A stretch of DNA of 64,000 nt from NCBI RefSeq assembly GCF_000002515.2, contig NC_006040.1, positions 248,001 through 312,000 of the forward strand, given 5' to 3'. Shown piece by piece: positions 9,433 through 19,932 of the stretch; the first letter of the stretch is position 1, and each line of letters starts with the position of its first letter. The notes beneath the pieces are model-generated. The model was not told the DNA's origin and ran no database searches. It saw nothing but the letters and a program-made list of their open reading frames with translations. The stretch is from Kluyveromyces lactis. Taxonomy: Eukaryota; Ascomycota; Saccharomycetes; Saccharomycetales; Saccharomycetaceae. A program made the position numbers and the translations under genes.

Positions 9433-12400
9433 ATGGCTAAGAAGAAGAAGAATGTTCCAGTTCAAGAACTACCGACCAATGATAATAATAAAGGAAAGAA
9501 AGGTAGTGGCGGGAAGAATAAGCGTGAACCATTAAGCGAGGAGGAGAAGGCAAAGCGATTACAGTCACGTGCTAATGTGACTAGCTCGGTTAGTTGGACA
9601 GGGAAACTGCCTCACAGTGTGTTACATGAATATTGTCAGAAACAGAAATGGAATAAAGTTGAGTATGATATGAAGAAGATTGGGGATAAAGGGCTGGTGT
9701 CTACAGCGTTGATATCTTGTACTGATCCCAAGACTAAAGAAACTTTGGTTTTGCGGATGAGTTTGGAAAAAAAGGAAATTGTTCCTCCACAAAGCACACC
9801 CGCTGAGGCCCGTCATTATGCGGCTACAGTGGCCTTGCATAGAATTGCATTCAACAGCAAGCTATATCTAATGCTTCCACCAAACCATAAGAATCTATGG
9901 TATGACCTTGAAGATTTCAGAAAGGCGTTATTGAAAGAAAACCCGGGAAAATGTGCTCGGTTATTTGATGAGGATCCGTTCGAAACAATGGTACGATTAA
10001 GAAAGGAGAAGGAGCAACAGGAGAAGAAGAAAGCTTCTCAGCAGGAGCAAGATGGCAAGAACAAGAAGACACCAGTATTCATCACAAGTATCAACTCAAA
10101 GACGAAATCATCTGAAGGCAATAAGAAAATACAGCAAAATGTCACTTATAGTAAGATCAAAAATGTTGAGAGACCCGCAGTGACATTCCCTAAGAAAGTA
10201 TGGGATAGCGCACCTTTCTTTGATTTTGATGAATCCTCCAGGAGACTGATAGAAAATTCATTAAGAAAGCATATTGACTGGGATAGCAAGTTATATACTG
10301 GAGGGATGACAGATGAACGCGAACTTTTGAAGTCAAAATTGTTGAATCTTGGATTTAGGTCAGTTCATGTGGAAGAGGCAATGACATTCAAGGATCCATT
10401 GTCTTTTTTGATCTGTAATCTCCCTGAAGATGATTTACCGCACTTTTTCCAGAGGCGGAAAGAAGAGTCCTTAAACAAGATAGAAATTGCAAACCTTCCT
10501 CTAAACAAGAGGAACATGATAGATAGCTTGTGTGAACTAGGAAATTCTAAAGAAGAAACTCAACTCGCTTTGGAAGAGTGTGATTATAATGAAGCAGAGG
10601 CCTGCCTAAAGCTTCTACTTGATATATACCCTATCAATGTGCCACAAATTACCATAAATGAGGATGAAGTGAATGAGACATGGAATCAAGAACTAGAAGC
10701 GTTAAAAAGCATTTATGAGTCTAACTTCGAACAACTCAACGCTAGTTCTTACAAGATCAATCTCAACGATGAGTTCAAAATCAAACTGAAGGTCTACAAG
10801 ACAAAGTCCTACCCACAAACTCTTCCTGGTATTGTCGTGTCCACATTCGACAAATCATACAAGCTTCCAAATTACATAAAGCTAACAATTCTAGAAAAGC
10901 TTTTACATTTTCTTGAAGAGTCTCAACTAATTGGTGACATGTGCGTTTACCATATTGTCGATTGGCTCCAGCAAAATTTATCTGAGATTATCGAAAATCC
11001 TGGTCCGTTACTAACAAAAGAACGCATTGAAATCACTTCTAATAATTTGATCAAAAGCACTAATAAAAAAAGAAGATTCAATGCCAGAACCTCTAAATTG
11101 TCGAATCAAGAGGTTTCAGAGTTGGAAGATGAATATAGAAAGAGGCAGAAAAGTAATGAATTCCATACTATGAGGGAACAGCGCTCAAAGCTACCGGCTT
11201 GGAAAATACAGAATTCTATCGTAGAGCTTATAAATTCTAATGATGTTGTTCTTATTACAGGTGAAACTGGTTCGGGTAAATCAACACAGGTCGTTCAATT
11301 TGTCCTTGATAATTTAATGCAACATGGCGATTTGAACAAGACGTCCATAATCTGCACACAGCCAAGAAGGATATCTGCAATTGGTCTAGCGGAGCGTGTA
11401 TCACAGGAACGGTGTGTCAAATGTGGTGATGAAGTAGGGTATATTATTAGAGGTGTTAATCTGACAAAAAGTGCTACCAGAATTAAATTCATGACAACTG
11501 GTGTTCTTGTTCGTATTCTACAAGGAGATGTCACTTTCTTGAATGACTGCGTGGTTGTTATCGATGAAGTTCACGAAAGGTCCATAGATACAGATTTAAT
11601 AATTATCCTATTGAAGAATTTATTGAAGAAAGTCAAAGGAATGAAATTAATTCTTATGAGTGCCACTGTAAATGTTGATGTTTTCAAGGCGTTCTTCAAA
11701 AATTTAAAATCAATTCACATTGAAGGACGTACTTTCCCGATTCAAGATTATTTCTTAGATGATGTACTAAAAGAGACAAACTTCAAGATTCGCAGAGAGC
11801 AAATGAACTATAGTGCAGAGACTAACGAAGAGGACATGTATTTAACACCTACTGCAAATTCGAAGTTTTTCACCTCTGGCCAAATCAACTACGATCTAAT
11901 TGCTGAAACCGTATTTCACGTACATAACAAGCTTTTACGCGAAAGTAACGATGGATCTTTGATTGTTTTTCTTCCTGGTGTTGGAGAAGTGAACCGCTGC
12001 TGCAAAACTTTGAGCAAAGCTGATTCTGACTCCTTGTTCGAGATTTTACCATTGCATTCCGCTTTAACTCCTGATGATCAAAAGAGAGTCTTCAAAAAAT
12101 TCAAATCCAGAAGAAAGATAATAATTTCAACTAACATTGCTGAAACTTCCATCACTGTTGATGACTGTGTTGCTACCATTGACACCGGTCGTGTTAAAAC
12201 ATTAAATTACGATCCTTCCAGTAATACCTCCAAGTTGGTAGAATCTTTTGTTTCTAAAGCTGAAGCTAAACAAAGAAGAGGTCGTGCGGGTAGAGTTAGA
12301 AGCGGATATTCTTATAAATTATATTCGAAGAAGGTTTATGAGTCGATGGCTGAGTTACCTGTGCCTGAAATCAAAAGGGTGACTTTAGAATCTTTGTATT

Positions 12401-13638
12401 TATCAGTAAGATCCATGGGCATAAAAAACGTTACTAAGTTTTTACAGCAAGGCCTAGACCCGCCGCCTTTATCCTCGTTGGAAAAAGCAGAGCAAATATT
12501 AACTACGACAGGACTAATTGATGAAACAGACAACACGTTAACACAGCTAGGTAAGTTTGTGAGCTTGCTACCTGTCATGGATAGCAAACATGGTAAACTA
12601 TTGATTTTTTCTATCCTGTTTGGTTGCACCGACATAGGTGTGTTAATTGCCTCACTATTAAGCGTTGGAACCTCTATATTTATCAATGAGTATGAAAATA
12701 GAGTCGCAATCAGGGAAATACTTGTTGAGAATGAAAATCTAGGTGATGTTTTAGCAGTCGTTCTCTTGCTTAATAAATATATCAACCTTGAAGGCGCCAG
12801 TAAACGTAAATTTTTGAAAGATCATCTTTTATCTTACAATAAGGTTACTGAAATTATGTCTTCAAGGACACAGTTTTACTCCAACTTGAAGGATATAGGT
12901 TTTTTACCATTCGATTATAAGCCTGGTAATACCTCATCTGAATTCCTTAACCGCAATGCCGGCAATTTCGAAATATTGAAGTGCGTCATCTCTGGTTCAT
13001 TTTACCCAAGTATTGCTAGAGTACAATTACCAGAAATTAAATTCGTTGCAACTGGTGTTGGTGCAGTTGAGAAAGACCAAGATGCTAAACTAACAAAATA
13101 CTGGATTAGAAACGAAGAATTTATTGATCAACTATATCAAAAGCAGGGGGGCCAAGAAACCAACTTACTTCCAGCAAGTAGGGCATTTGTACACCCATCA
13201 TCTTTGTTGTTTTCAGCAAGTAATTCTGTACCGGCAGAAGCACAAAGCATTGAATCAATTGATGACATTTCGTCCAAGAAGAAGAGCAAATCCAAAAATT
13301 CTTTAAAGGCTCCATTCGTGGTATATAATGGCAAAAGAGATACAGGAAAGTTGTATCTCACTGGTATAACTCCTACTTCTGCAATTGCTGTCTTACTTTT
13401 CGGTGGGTCTTTATCATACAATCTTAACAGTTCTCTTAACTCACCAAATGTTGTTGTAGATAATTGGTCTCCGATTCGTATCTGGTGCAAAAATGGTGTT
13501 CTAATCAAAGAATTAAGGTCACTTGTAGATGAAGTCATTAAAGAAAAACTTGAGAACCCACATTACGTCAAGGCGGACTATTCTACCAAGGGCGATGACG
13601 TTCTCAAAATTGTGGAGCAGATTGTCAAGTCGAAATAG
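9433..13638 (+). CDS. DExH-box RNA helicase, YLR419W/DHX29-DHX57 type
   Basis: This 1401-residue superfamily 2 helicase is the orthologue of S. cerevisiae YLR419W (1435 residues), a cytoplasmic helicase-like protein related to human DHX29/DHX57, for which a translation-associated role is inferred. In order: a Lys-rich start; a dsRBD-like segment around residues 58-140; a UBA-like segment (NMIDSLCELGNSKEETQLALEE); an RWD domain (WNQELEALKSIYESNFEQL onward); then the helicase core. The core has Walker A GETGSGKS (610-617), DEVH (711-714), SAT (743-745) and QRRGRAGR (947-954), followed by the helicase-associated and OB-fold regions. The second acidic motif reads DEVH rather than DEAH. The start at 9433 gives MAKKKKN. 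Gene order with CDC73 and URA4 is conserved with S. cerevisiae. Confidence 0.93.
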   Translation: MAKKKKNVPVQELPTNDNNKGKKGSGGKNKREPLSEEEKAKRLQSRANVTSSVSWTGKLPHSVLHEYCQKQKWNKVEYDMKKIGDKGLVSTALISCTDPKTKETLVLRMSLEKKEIVPPQSTPAEARHYAATVALHRIAFNSKLYLMLPPNHKNLWYDLEDFRKALLKENPGKCARLFDEDPFETMVRLRKEKEQQEKKKASQQEQDGKNKKTPVFITSINSKTKSSEGNKKIQQNVTYSKIKNVERPAVTFPKKVWDSAPFFDFDESSRRLIENSLRKHIDWDSKLYTGGMTDERELLKSKLLNLGFRSVHVEEAMTFKDPLSFLICNLPEDDLPHFFQRRKEESLNKIEIANLPLNKRNMIDSLCELGNSKEETQLALEECDYNEAEACLKLLLDIYPINVPQITINEDEVNETWNQELEALKSIYESNFEQLNASSYKINLNDEFKIKLKVYKTKSYPQTLPGIVVSTFDKSYKLPNYIKLTILEKLLHFLEESQLIGDMCVYHIVDWLQQNLSEIIENPGPLLTKERIEITSNNLIKSTNKKRRFNARTSKLSNQEVSELEDEYRKRQKSNEFHTMREQRSKLPAWKIQNSIVELINSNDVVLITGETGSGKSTQVVQFVLDNLMQHGDLNKTSIICTQPRRISAIGLAERVSQERCVKCGDEVGYIIRGVNLTKSATRIKFMTTGVLVRILQGDVTFLNDCVVVIDEVHERSIDTDLIIILLKNLLKKVKGMKLILMSATVNVDVFKAFFKNLKSIHIEGRTFPIQDYFLDDVLKETNFKIRREQMNYSAETNEEDMYLTPTANSKFFTSGQINYDLIAETVFHVHNKLLRESNDGSLIVFLPGVGEVNRCCKTLSKADSDSLFEILPLHSALTPDDQKRVFKKFKSRRKIIISTNIAETSITVDDCVATIDTGRVKTLNYDPSSNTSKLVESFVSKAEAKQRRGRAGRVRSGYSYKLYSKKVYESMAELPVPEIKRVTLESLYLSVRSMGIKNVTKFLQQGLDPPPLSSLEKAEQILTTTGLIDETDNTLTQLGKFVSLLPVMDSKHGKLLIFSILFGCTDIGVLIASLLSVGTSIFINEYENRVAIREILVENENLGDVLAVVLLLNKYINLEGASKRKFLKDHLLSYNKVTEIMSSRTQFYSNLKDIGFLPFDYKPGNTSSEFLNRNAGNFEILKCVISGSFYPSIARVQLPEIKFVATGVGAVEKDQDAKLTKYWIRNEEFIDQLYQKQGGQETNLLPASRAFVHPSSLLFSASNSVPAEAQSIESIDDISSKKKSKSKNSLKAPFVVYNGKRDTGKLYLTGITPTSAIAVLLFGGSLSYNLNSSLNSPNVVVDNWSPIRIWCKNGVLIKELRSLVDEVIKEKLENPHYVKADYSTKGDDVLKIVEQIVKSK

Positions 13639-13827
13639 AAGGAACACTCACTTGACAGCTAAAGTCCAGATAACTCATATTTAACATTAACATTTATAGA
13701 CTGTAAATAGTAAAACAAAAGTCTTGTGCTTGAAGCGCATGCGAATCATCAGCAGAGAAAGGCTTAATATTAGGCTTTGTTAAACATGAGTATTAAATCT
13801 GGATTTGAAAAAAAAAGTAAAAAGTAA

Positions 13828-13911
13828 TGAAGGATGCGAGGTTCGAACTCGCGCGGACAATTGTCCAACAGATCTTAAGTCTGCCGCCTTAGACCACTCG
13901 GCCAACCCTCC
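13828..13911 (-). tRNA. tRNA-Leu(UAA), copy 1
   Basis: This 84-nt tRNA reads 5' GGAGGGTTGGCCGAGTGG on the minus strand. It has a 7-bp acceptor stem, a long leucine-type variable arm, anticodon loop CTTAAGA (anticodon TAA) and T-loop GTTCGAAC, ending in discriminator A. It lacks an intron. It differs from the two copies below at one visible position in the variable arm (GGACAATTGTCC instead of GGACGATTGTCC). An oligo-T stretch downstream on its strand serves as Pol III terminator. Confidence 0.97.
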
Positions 13912-15096
13912 AATCTTTATGAAAAAGTAAATTTTTTCCATTTATACTGCATAGAAATTTAAGCACAGCTTAGAAGCGTCAATTCGTTTATATTAGAATT
14001 AAAACCATAAACACCAAAAACAAAATCGTGAACGTAGAATAATGTTGCTTTCACGAGTGGATATCTAGAACATTCCACCATCAAAAGTCGGTGACTTTGT
14101 GGATTCTTTTTGGCTCAAAATGCAGAGGCTTTTAACAGTGAAGAAATGCCTTAGAATCTTAAAATTGTCATTTGAACTCAGCTCAGCTCATCAACATTAT
14201 TGAACACAGCAGTGAATTGAATCTGGTTTTCTCAGCCTCTGACCGAGTTTCTTTTTTTATTTTTTTGTATCGGCTGCATTACTTCAGTATAATAAACCAT
14301 ATAACAGTTTAGGTAATATAAATCAAATACCATGGCATATTTGGCAACATCATCGTCAGTGGGAACCAAATGACTATATTAGCTGAGTTGCTACATAAAT
14401 ATTCAGTTGAATTTCAATACAGCTGTACTTTTCAAGGTGCTCCTTTTTTTTGCCATAGTATATAAGAGAGTATGAGTGACAGATTTTAGAGTATAGGTTC
14501 CAATTGCATACGAGTTCCTCGTATGCAATTGAGATTGAAATAAAACTAAAAAAGTCTCTGAAGCTTTTTATGTCAGCTTGAGTAGTCAATTAACAACGAG
14601 TTGGGAACAATTGAGTTCTTTGAAAGTCACAATTGAACTTGGCGGACTACTGTCCCAGATATCTTACAATAAATAACCGTCAGCAACAATCAAAATGAAT
14701 ACGCTATCAGAATATTTTGGAACTAGTCATAATGCATGACCGAGTAATACCGATATAATAGGCGGATAGTGATATCGGCATTTTCAGTCACGTGTTGTTA
14801 TTTCAAGATCTTTGGTATCTGATGAATCCATAGTGTTTATTAGCTATATATCTAGTAGTGAATGTTGATGCACCTGGCGATCTGGCATGACTGTGTTGAT
14901 GGTCCTTGTTCAGATCTAATGCCTCCTTATATAATAATTCAGATTGGTTAATGATGTTTCAACTAGAAACAATCCTTATGTATCATCTTGATACTTAACC
15001 GCCTATTACATTGGTAGTTACCCGATCATAGTTTATGATCCGTTTCAACACGTCTGGCTTGTCTTAAGTCTATCTTACGACATTCTGAAATATATT
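13912..15096. other. Gene-free 1.2-kb spacer between tRNA-Leu copies, containing a perfect hairpin
   Basis: No protein gene is supported; the minus-strand frame at 14374-14589 resembles nothing. Notable elements are a perfect 14-bp inverted repeat with a 3-nt loop (14501-14531), a GTCACGTG Cbf1-type motif (14787-14794) and a Reb1-type TTACCCG (15018-15024). I looked for paired LTR ends next to the tRNAs and could not define one. Confidence 0.4.
14501..14531. repeat. Perfect 14-bp inverted repeat, 3-nt loop
   Basis: Left arm CAATTGCATACGAG (14501-14514), loop TTC, right arm CTCGTATGCAATTG (14518-14531). All 14 pairs match. It lies about 50 bp downstream of a TATATAAG motif on the plus strand. 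It is not followed by an oligo-T run, so it is not an obvious terminator. Confidence 0.9.
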
Positions 15097-15180
15097 GGAG
15101 GGTTGGCCGAGTGGTCTAAGGCGGCAGACTTAAGATCTGTTGGACGATTGTCCGCGCGAGTTCGAACCTCGCATCCTTCA
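15097..15180 (+). tRNA. tRNA-Leu(UAA), copy 2
   Basis: This 84-nt gene begins GGAGGGTTGGCCGAGTGGTC, with anticodon TAA in loop CTTAAGA, variable arm GGACGATTGTCC and T-loop GTTCGAAC. The 3' flank ATTACTTTTT is shared with the other two copies and supplies the Pol III terminator. It forms a near-perfect inverted pair with copy 3 about 330 bp away. Confidence 0.97.
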
Positions 15181-15505
15181 TTACTTTTTGTCAATTAATC
15201 AGGAAAGAAGTAGTGCAGTGATTTCAATCAGAATCCCATTGAAAGCAGATTCCGCCGCTAGATGTTACGAGTACCGTTATTTTTGATACCCTTGTCTAGC
15301 CATTAATATTATGTTTTTCTTTTCGCACGATGTTGTTCTAGTTTTGATCGAATGTAATACTAATAAAAAAGTGTTGTCAGAAGAATATCAATAAGTGATG
15401 GTTTCCAGCTACCGTCATATTCAATAACTATTTTACTTTGTTTACCTAAAGTGAAAAAGAGCTTGTACCATTTATATACATTAAGACCATTTTACCAAAA
15501 AGTAA
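15181..15505. other. Spacer between inverted tRNA-Leu copies
   Basis: This 325-bp AT-rich stretch lies between the 3' ends of two convergent tRNA genes. Only the shared terminator flanks (ATTACTTTTT on one side, AAAAAGTAAT on the other) are recognisable. Confidence 0.5.
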
Positions 15506-15589
15506 TGAAGGATGCGAGGTTCGAACTCGCGCGGACAATCGTCCAACAGATCTTAAGTCTGCCGCCTTAGACCACTCGGCCAACCCTCC
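15506..15589 (-). tRNA. tRNA-Leu(UAA), copy 3
   Basis: This 84-nt tRNA is on the minus strand with the same acceptor stem, anticodon TAA and variable arm GGACGATTGTCC as copy 2. It is convergent with copy 2, with its 3' end facing that copy. The AAAAAGTAAT just left of it corresponds to the oligo-T terminator on its own strand. Confidence 0.97.
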
Positions 15590-15815
15590 AGTTTTCTGAA
15601 AATCAAAAAAGTTTTAGACCACACATATCAGGCTCGCAGTGCATTGTGTATGTATATGTGACTTCAGAAATTGGCAAGCAACTCAACACAACAGAGGTAA
15701 ACGCAGAGGAATTCAGAATGATATGACGAATTCACACTCTGATATAAATATGCTACATGCGGATAATATGAGGTTACTATGAAAATCAAAAGCGGAAATA
15801 TGCGGCTTGTTACTA

Positions 15816-16970
15816 TTACAAATGTCCGTTAAATCTTTTGTACTTGATTACAGCATGCTCTATCAATTGATGTGCGATAGCTGTATCACCAGGGAAAGTG
15901 ATCCTGTCATCAAAATTTACCAATCCCTTTGGTGCTTTACCGTACCTTTCAAAGGCCTGAGACACAAGTTCCATCTCGAACCATTGGGCATCCAACAATT
16001 CTTTATCATGTTCTAAATTAATTATCTCATTGTCACCATTAAAATCGATCAAACCAAGGCAACCAATCATCAAGTTGCAGGGATACGGCCAAGGTTGCGT
16101 GAAAAGGATATCCACATCATTTAGTTCAACTTTAATACCAGTTTCTTCCCATATTTCACGCTGGCAAGCGTGCTCCACAGTTTCTGCAGGTTCCATGAAA
16201 CCAGCGATGGTGGAATACATTACCGCGTTACCGTGCTTTCTTCTTGATCTTGCGAGACATATTTTTGAGAAACATCTGTCTACGATTGCAACAATGACCA
16301 CTGGATCTGTTCTTGGGAAACACACATTTGAAACAGCTGCGTCCCTTACCGAGCATTTAACAGATTCGTCGTTATTTCCACATTGTAATTTGGTTCCACC
16401 ATGGACAGGAAATACTTTCGATGCACATCCGGGACAAAACAAAAACTTTCTCAGCCAATCTAAGTACATGTTTGCATGAGAGAAGAGCGAAGCAACTTCA
16501 TTGCTTAGGTTGAATGCTTGCATCCTCCCAAGTGGTTCGTATTGATCTAGTATGAACTTTGTCTCCGACTTTTGAACTAGAGTATCGGACGCTGGCCGCA
16601 AATCCATGGCAAACAATGGGGTACCGGTGTACTCCTTGTAAGAAAAACTGCTGTCACCATCCATCAACCCTAAAAACGTTATTGTGAACCCGGATTCAAC
16701 TAACCATCCTCTCTCGGTATCCATGACAGATCTTATCTTGTTTAGTAAGCCTGGCCATTCCGAGTAGTTAGGACAACCTTGATGTCCTAACATTAATAAA
16801 TTGGTACCAGACTTGTCACTAGTCTCAGTTGCGAATGCTGCCCCATTGATAAACGGTACAAACTGAGTACTTCCATGTTCGAACGCTTGCTTGATGAAAA
16901 CCTCGTCGTCCCTTAGGAATGACACTCTATTGATAGTTTCCAATCCGAAAAAGGTTACACTTCTTTCCAT
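15816..16970 (-). CDS. NPY1: NADH pyrophosphatase (Nudix hydrolase), peroxisomal type
   Basis: This enzyme cleaves NADH (and other NAD-type dinucleotides) to NMNH and AMP, probably in peroxisomes as in S. cerevisiae. The product is 384 residues, the same as yeast Npy1. A zinc-ribbon segment FCPGCASKV...KLQC...VKC precedes the Nudix domain. The Nudix box is complete: GFMEPAETVEHACQREIWEE plus TGI, with the REIWEE glutamates intact. The NADH-specific downstream signature is represented by FTQPWPYPCNLMIG (SQPWPFPxS-type). The C-terminal tripeptide GHL is a weak relative of the PTS1 peroxisomal signal, so targeting is less certain than for the yeast SHL end. The start is the ATG at 16970-16968. 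Its presence upstream of MNP1-RPB9-AFT-HSF1 follows YGL067W-YGL073W order. Confidence 0.95.
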   Translation of the reverse strand: MERSVTFFGLETINRVSFLRDDEVFIKQAFEHGSTQFVPFINGAAFATETSDKSGTNLLMLGHQGCPNYSEWPGLLNKIRSVMDTERGWLVESGFTITFLGLMDGDSSFSYKEYTGTPLFAMDLRPASDTLVQKSETKFILDQYEPLGRMQAFNLSNEVASLFSHANMYLDWLRKFLFCPGCASKVFPVHGGTKLQCGNNDESVKCSVRDAAVSNVCFPRTDPVVIVAIVDRCFSKICLARSRRKHGNAVMYSTIAGFMEPAETVEHACQREIWEETGIKVELNDVDILFTQPWPYPCNLMIGCLGLIDFNGDNEIINLEHDKELLDAQWFEMELVSQAFERYGKAPKGLVNFDDRITFPGDTAIAHQLIEHAVIKYKRFNGHL

Positions 16971-17760
16971 ATGTACTGCGCTATCAGGCTAACCACACTA
17001 TACGGGTACTAAATTGATCGAACTCCAAGTACAACAACCTCTCCAGCGATCAAAACGACAATGCGACTAGGTTGTGCACTGAATATACACGTATAAATCC
17101 AACTGTTCCCGGTCATTATGTGGATGTGACTGCAAACCATGCTTTGGAAATTACCCTACCATATATCACGTGATCATAAGTTTCTACTATCCCCTTCGTA
17201 GAAAAAAGAAACACTATTATTTTTTGTACCAAAAATTGAAATTGAAATCAACTTAACCACAATTAATCACCATGTTTGATATTTCATTGGTGGAGTTAGA
17301 GCATTAGACGGAGAATTTAGTGGGCCATTTGGTGTCATAACACAGGTTAACTGATACGGAAACTCAGATATCAAAGTATAGTTTCAAAACGTCCATCTTT
17401 CCCCAACTATATACTTAGGAATTTGACCTTTTTTTTGGTCTCTGTTTTGGTTTATTTTTTTTTTTTTTTCATTTCAGAACTTCAGGTTTAGTTGCAGAAT
17501 TTCCCTCTCAATTTTGTGAAGTTGAGAAGCAATAAAGCAACAAGCAACTGACATATCTCACTGTACGTTTGTTTCCAGTTGAGTTTGATTATAGGATAAA
17601 AATATCTTACTTGATATTTCTGGTATTTGAGCTTGTACATGAGAACGTGGATATAAAGACTTATTTTGAGGTTCTGCGGTATATATACTTTCATTTGATT
17701 AGAAATATTGAAGGTAAGACGTGAACAGGAGAAGACAGACATAAGGAACGAAAAAGAAAG
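16971..17760. promoter_or_regulatory. Divergent NPY1/HRR25 promoter region
   Basis: This 790-bp spacer carries a palindromic Cbf1-type site ATCACGTGAT at 17165-17174, about 195 bp upstream of NPY1, and a 15-T tract at 17455-17469 upstream of HRR25. A minus-strand open frame at 17488-17742 is AT-rich and unrecognisable, so I do not call it a gene. Confidence 0.45.
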
Positions 17761-19278
17761 ATGGATTTAAGAGTTGGTAGAAAGTTCAGGATTGGGCGGA
17801 AGATTGGCTCTGGTTCCTTTGGGGACATTTATCATGGGACTAATTTGATTAGTGGTGAAGAAGTCGCTATTAAGTTGGAGCCGATTCGTACGAAGCATCC
17901 TCAATTAGACTATGAGTCTCGAGTTTATAAGTATTTGAGCGGCGGTATTGGAATACCATTCATCAGATGGTTTGGGAAGGAAGGTGAATACAATGCTATG
18001 GTGATCGATCTTTTGGGTCCGTCTTTGGAAGATTTATTTAACTATTGTCATAGGAAATTTTCTTTTAAGACCGTAATCATGCTTGCTCTGCAGATGATCT
18101 GTCGAATCCAATACATTCATGGCAGATCTTTCATTCATAGAGATATTAAACCGGACAATTTCTTGATGGGTGTCGGAAGACGTGGATCCACCGTGCATGT
18201 TATTGATTTTGGTTTATCCAAGAAGTATAGAGATTTTAGAAGTCATAACCATATCCCATACCGAGAAAATAAGAACCTTACTGGTACTGCACGTTATGCC
18301 AGTGTCAATACGCATCTTGGGATCGAACAAAGTAGACGTGACGATTTGGAGAGTTTGGGTTACGTGTTGATATATTTCTGCAAAGGGTCCTTACCATGGC
18401 AGGGGCTCAGAGCCACGACAAAAAGACAAAAATACGACCGTATCATGGAAAAGAAATTGTGCATCACCGTCGAACAACTATGTCAAGGTTTACCTATGGA
18501 ATTTGTTGAATACATGAGATATTGTAGGAACCTCAGATTCGATGAAAGACCAGATTATATGTATTTGGCTCGTTTGTTCAAGGATTTGTTCATCAAGTTG
18601 GAATACCATAATGATCATTTGTTTGATTGGACCATGTTGCGTTACACAAAAGCCATGATCGACAAACAAGGAGGCGCCCAAGCATTGGAACAAAAAGATG
18701 AAAATGGTAATAAACAGGATTCATTTGATAAAGTGAAACAATTGGCTATGAAGAAATTTTCAACACATTTCCACTATTGGAAACCAGATGATACTTCTCA
18801 TCCAACTGCTGAAGACATAAAACAACAGACTATCCTAAACACCCAAGTTATCTCCACGATCCCAGATGAAGTCATGAATGCTATCGACAGAAACATGGAA
18901 CAGTTGAAGCACGAAGTGAACCAACAGGTGGCGTCTCAACCACAACAAGGACAACCACAAGGACAAACTCAGGGACAAGGACAAACTCAGGGACAAGGAC
19001 AACCACAATCAGGTCAGCAACTAGATACACAGTTACCTCAACCTACCACGTTACTACAACAGCAAAGGGCACAAGTTCAAGGTCAACAAGAACAGATGTT
19101 ACAACAGCAACAACAACAACAACAACAACAGCAGCAACAACAGCAGCAACAACAGCTTCTGCAACAGCAACTGCAAACACAACAACAAACGCATCCAAAT
19201 GCAATGGCTATCACCAACCCACTACCAAACCCTAATAACACCACCAAAACTACCACTACCAATAATATCTGGCTTTAA
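17761..19278 (+). CDS. HRR25: Casein kinase I delta/epsilon homologue
   Basis: Hrr25 is a CK1 serine/threonine kinase acting in DNA repair, ribosome biogenesis, vesicle traffic, autophagy and meiotic chromosome segregation. The protein is 505 residues (494 in S. cerevisiae). The kinase domain occupies about 1-290: glycine loop [15 protein letters not shown] lysine, catalytic [11 protein letters not shown] in [13 protein letters not shown], and the CK1 signature around [13 protein letters not shown]. The conserved central region includes [13 protein letters not shown]. The C-terminal tail is Gln-rich, with repeated GQTQGQ units and a run of 18 glutamines, and ends in IWL as in yeast Hrr25. This distinguishes it from the membrane-anchored Yck/Rag8 type, which ends in Cys. 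It is followed in the same direction by TPK2; the S. cerevisiae homologues are also adjacent (YPL204W-YPL203C). Confidence 0.96.
   Translation: MDLRVGRKFRIGRKIGSGSFGDIYHGTNLISGEEVAIKLEPIRTKHPQLDYESRVYKYLSGGIGIPFIRWFGKEGEYNAMVIDLLGPSLEDLFNYCHRKFSFKTVIMLALQMICRIQYIHGRSFIHRDIKPDNFLMGVGRRGSTVHVIDFGLSKKYRDFRSHNHIPYRENKNLTGTARYASVNTHLGIEQSRRDDLESLGYVLIYFCKGSLPWQGLRATTKRQKYDRIMEKKLCITVEQLCQGLPMEFVEYMRYCRNLRFDERPDYMYLARLFKDLFIKLEYHNDHLFDWTMLRYTKAMIDKQGGAQALEQKDENGNKQDSFDKVKQLAMKKFSTHFHYWKPDDTSHPTAEDIKQQTILNTQVISTIPDEVMNAIDRNMEQLKHEVNQQVASQPQQGQPQGQTQGQGQTQGQGQPQSGQQLDTQLPQPTTLLQQQRAQVQGQQEQMLQQQQQQQQQQQQQQQQQQLLQQQLQTQQQTHPNAMAITNPLPNPNNTTKTTTTNNIWL
19102..19155 (+). repeat. CAA/CAG repeat encoding an 18-Gln run in HRR25
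   Basis: Eighteen consecutive CAA or CAG codons encode polyglutamine near the HRR25 C-terminus. The CAA/CAG mixture interrupts the pure repeat. Similar Gln tracts occur in AFT and HSF1 in this window. Confidence 0.9.
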
Positions 19279-19932
19279 ACGCAAAAGACGAAAACAATGC
19301 GCAAACAGTTGCAAAATCTGTAGAGTAGAAAAAATCACACACGCTCATACATATATACAACTCATCATCAGTTAATCATGGGCTTCTAACCCACATTGGT
19401 TATAAATTATAACTCGGAAATCTGTTACCTAATTCACACTTATATTTCTTTCTTATATGTACTTGAATAGTGGAACATGGGGGAGAACACACACAGGGAT
19501 TTTCTCACCAACATGAGCAACCATGAAAGTAAGCTGGTTACTGAATCGGCAGCTGACACAGGTTTACGGTACTCGCAGTTCACAGCTCATTGTTGCTGCT
19601 GCTGAAGTTTCCCTCCTCATCCTTGGCAAGGCCATTATCGCAATATACGAATTCCACTACTAAATATCGAAAAAGGGTTTCTGTTCCTCACATGAACAGT
19701 GAATTGTGAAAAACTAGACCAAAGGAAAACTAACAACAAAAGGAGAGTCAACTGTGGTGAGAAAAAGAGAGCAATCTAGGGCGCATTGAGTCTTGAAAAA
19801 GTGCAATATCCATATAAGACTATCAGTCCAAAGCTATAATTAAGGCAAAAACTGGTTTGTCCCATTTTGTACTGTTTATTCATTAGAGTAAACTAGGGGA
19901 TTTTGACCCCAAGGGAAAAGGAAAACAAGAGG
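19279..19932. promoter_or_regulatory. HRR25 3' end and TPK2 promoter
   Basis: This 654-bp region separates two genes in tandem. It starts with an HRR25 trailer rich in short AT repeats and ends in purine-rich sequence before TPK2. No confident regulatory motif or RNA gene is seen. Confidence 0.4.

Noticed and set aside
13912-15096. Solo LTR or other retroelement relic in the tRNA-Leu cluster
   Set aside because: Such relics are common beside yeast tRNAs, and short TGTTG and CAACA-like strings occur, but I could not pair ends, find a target duplication or recognise an LTR body.
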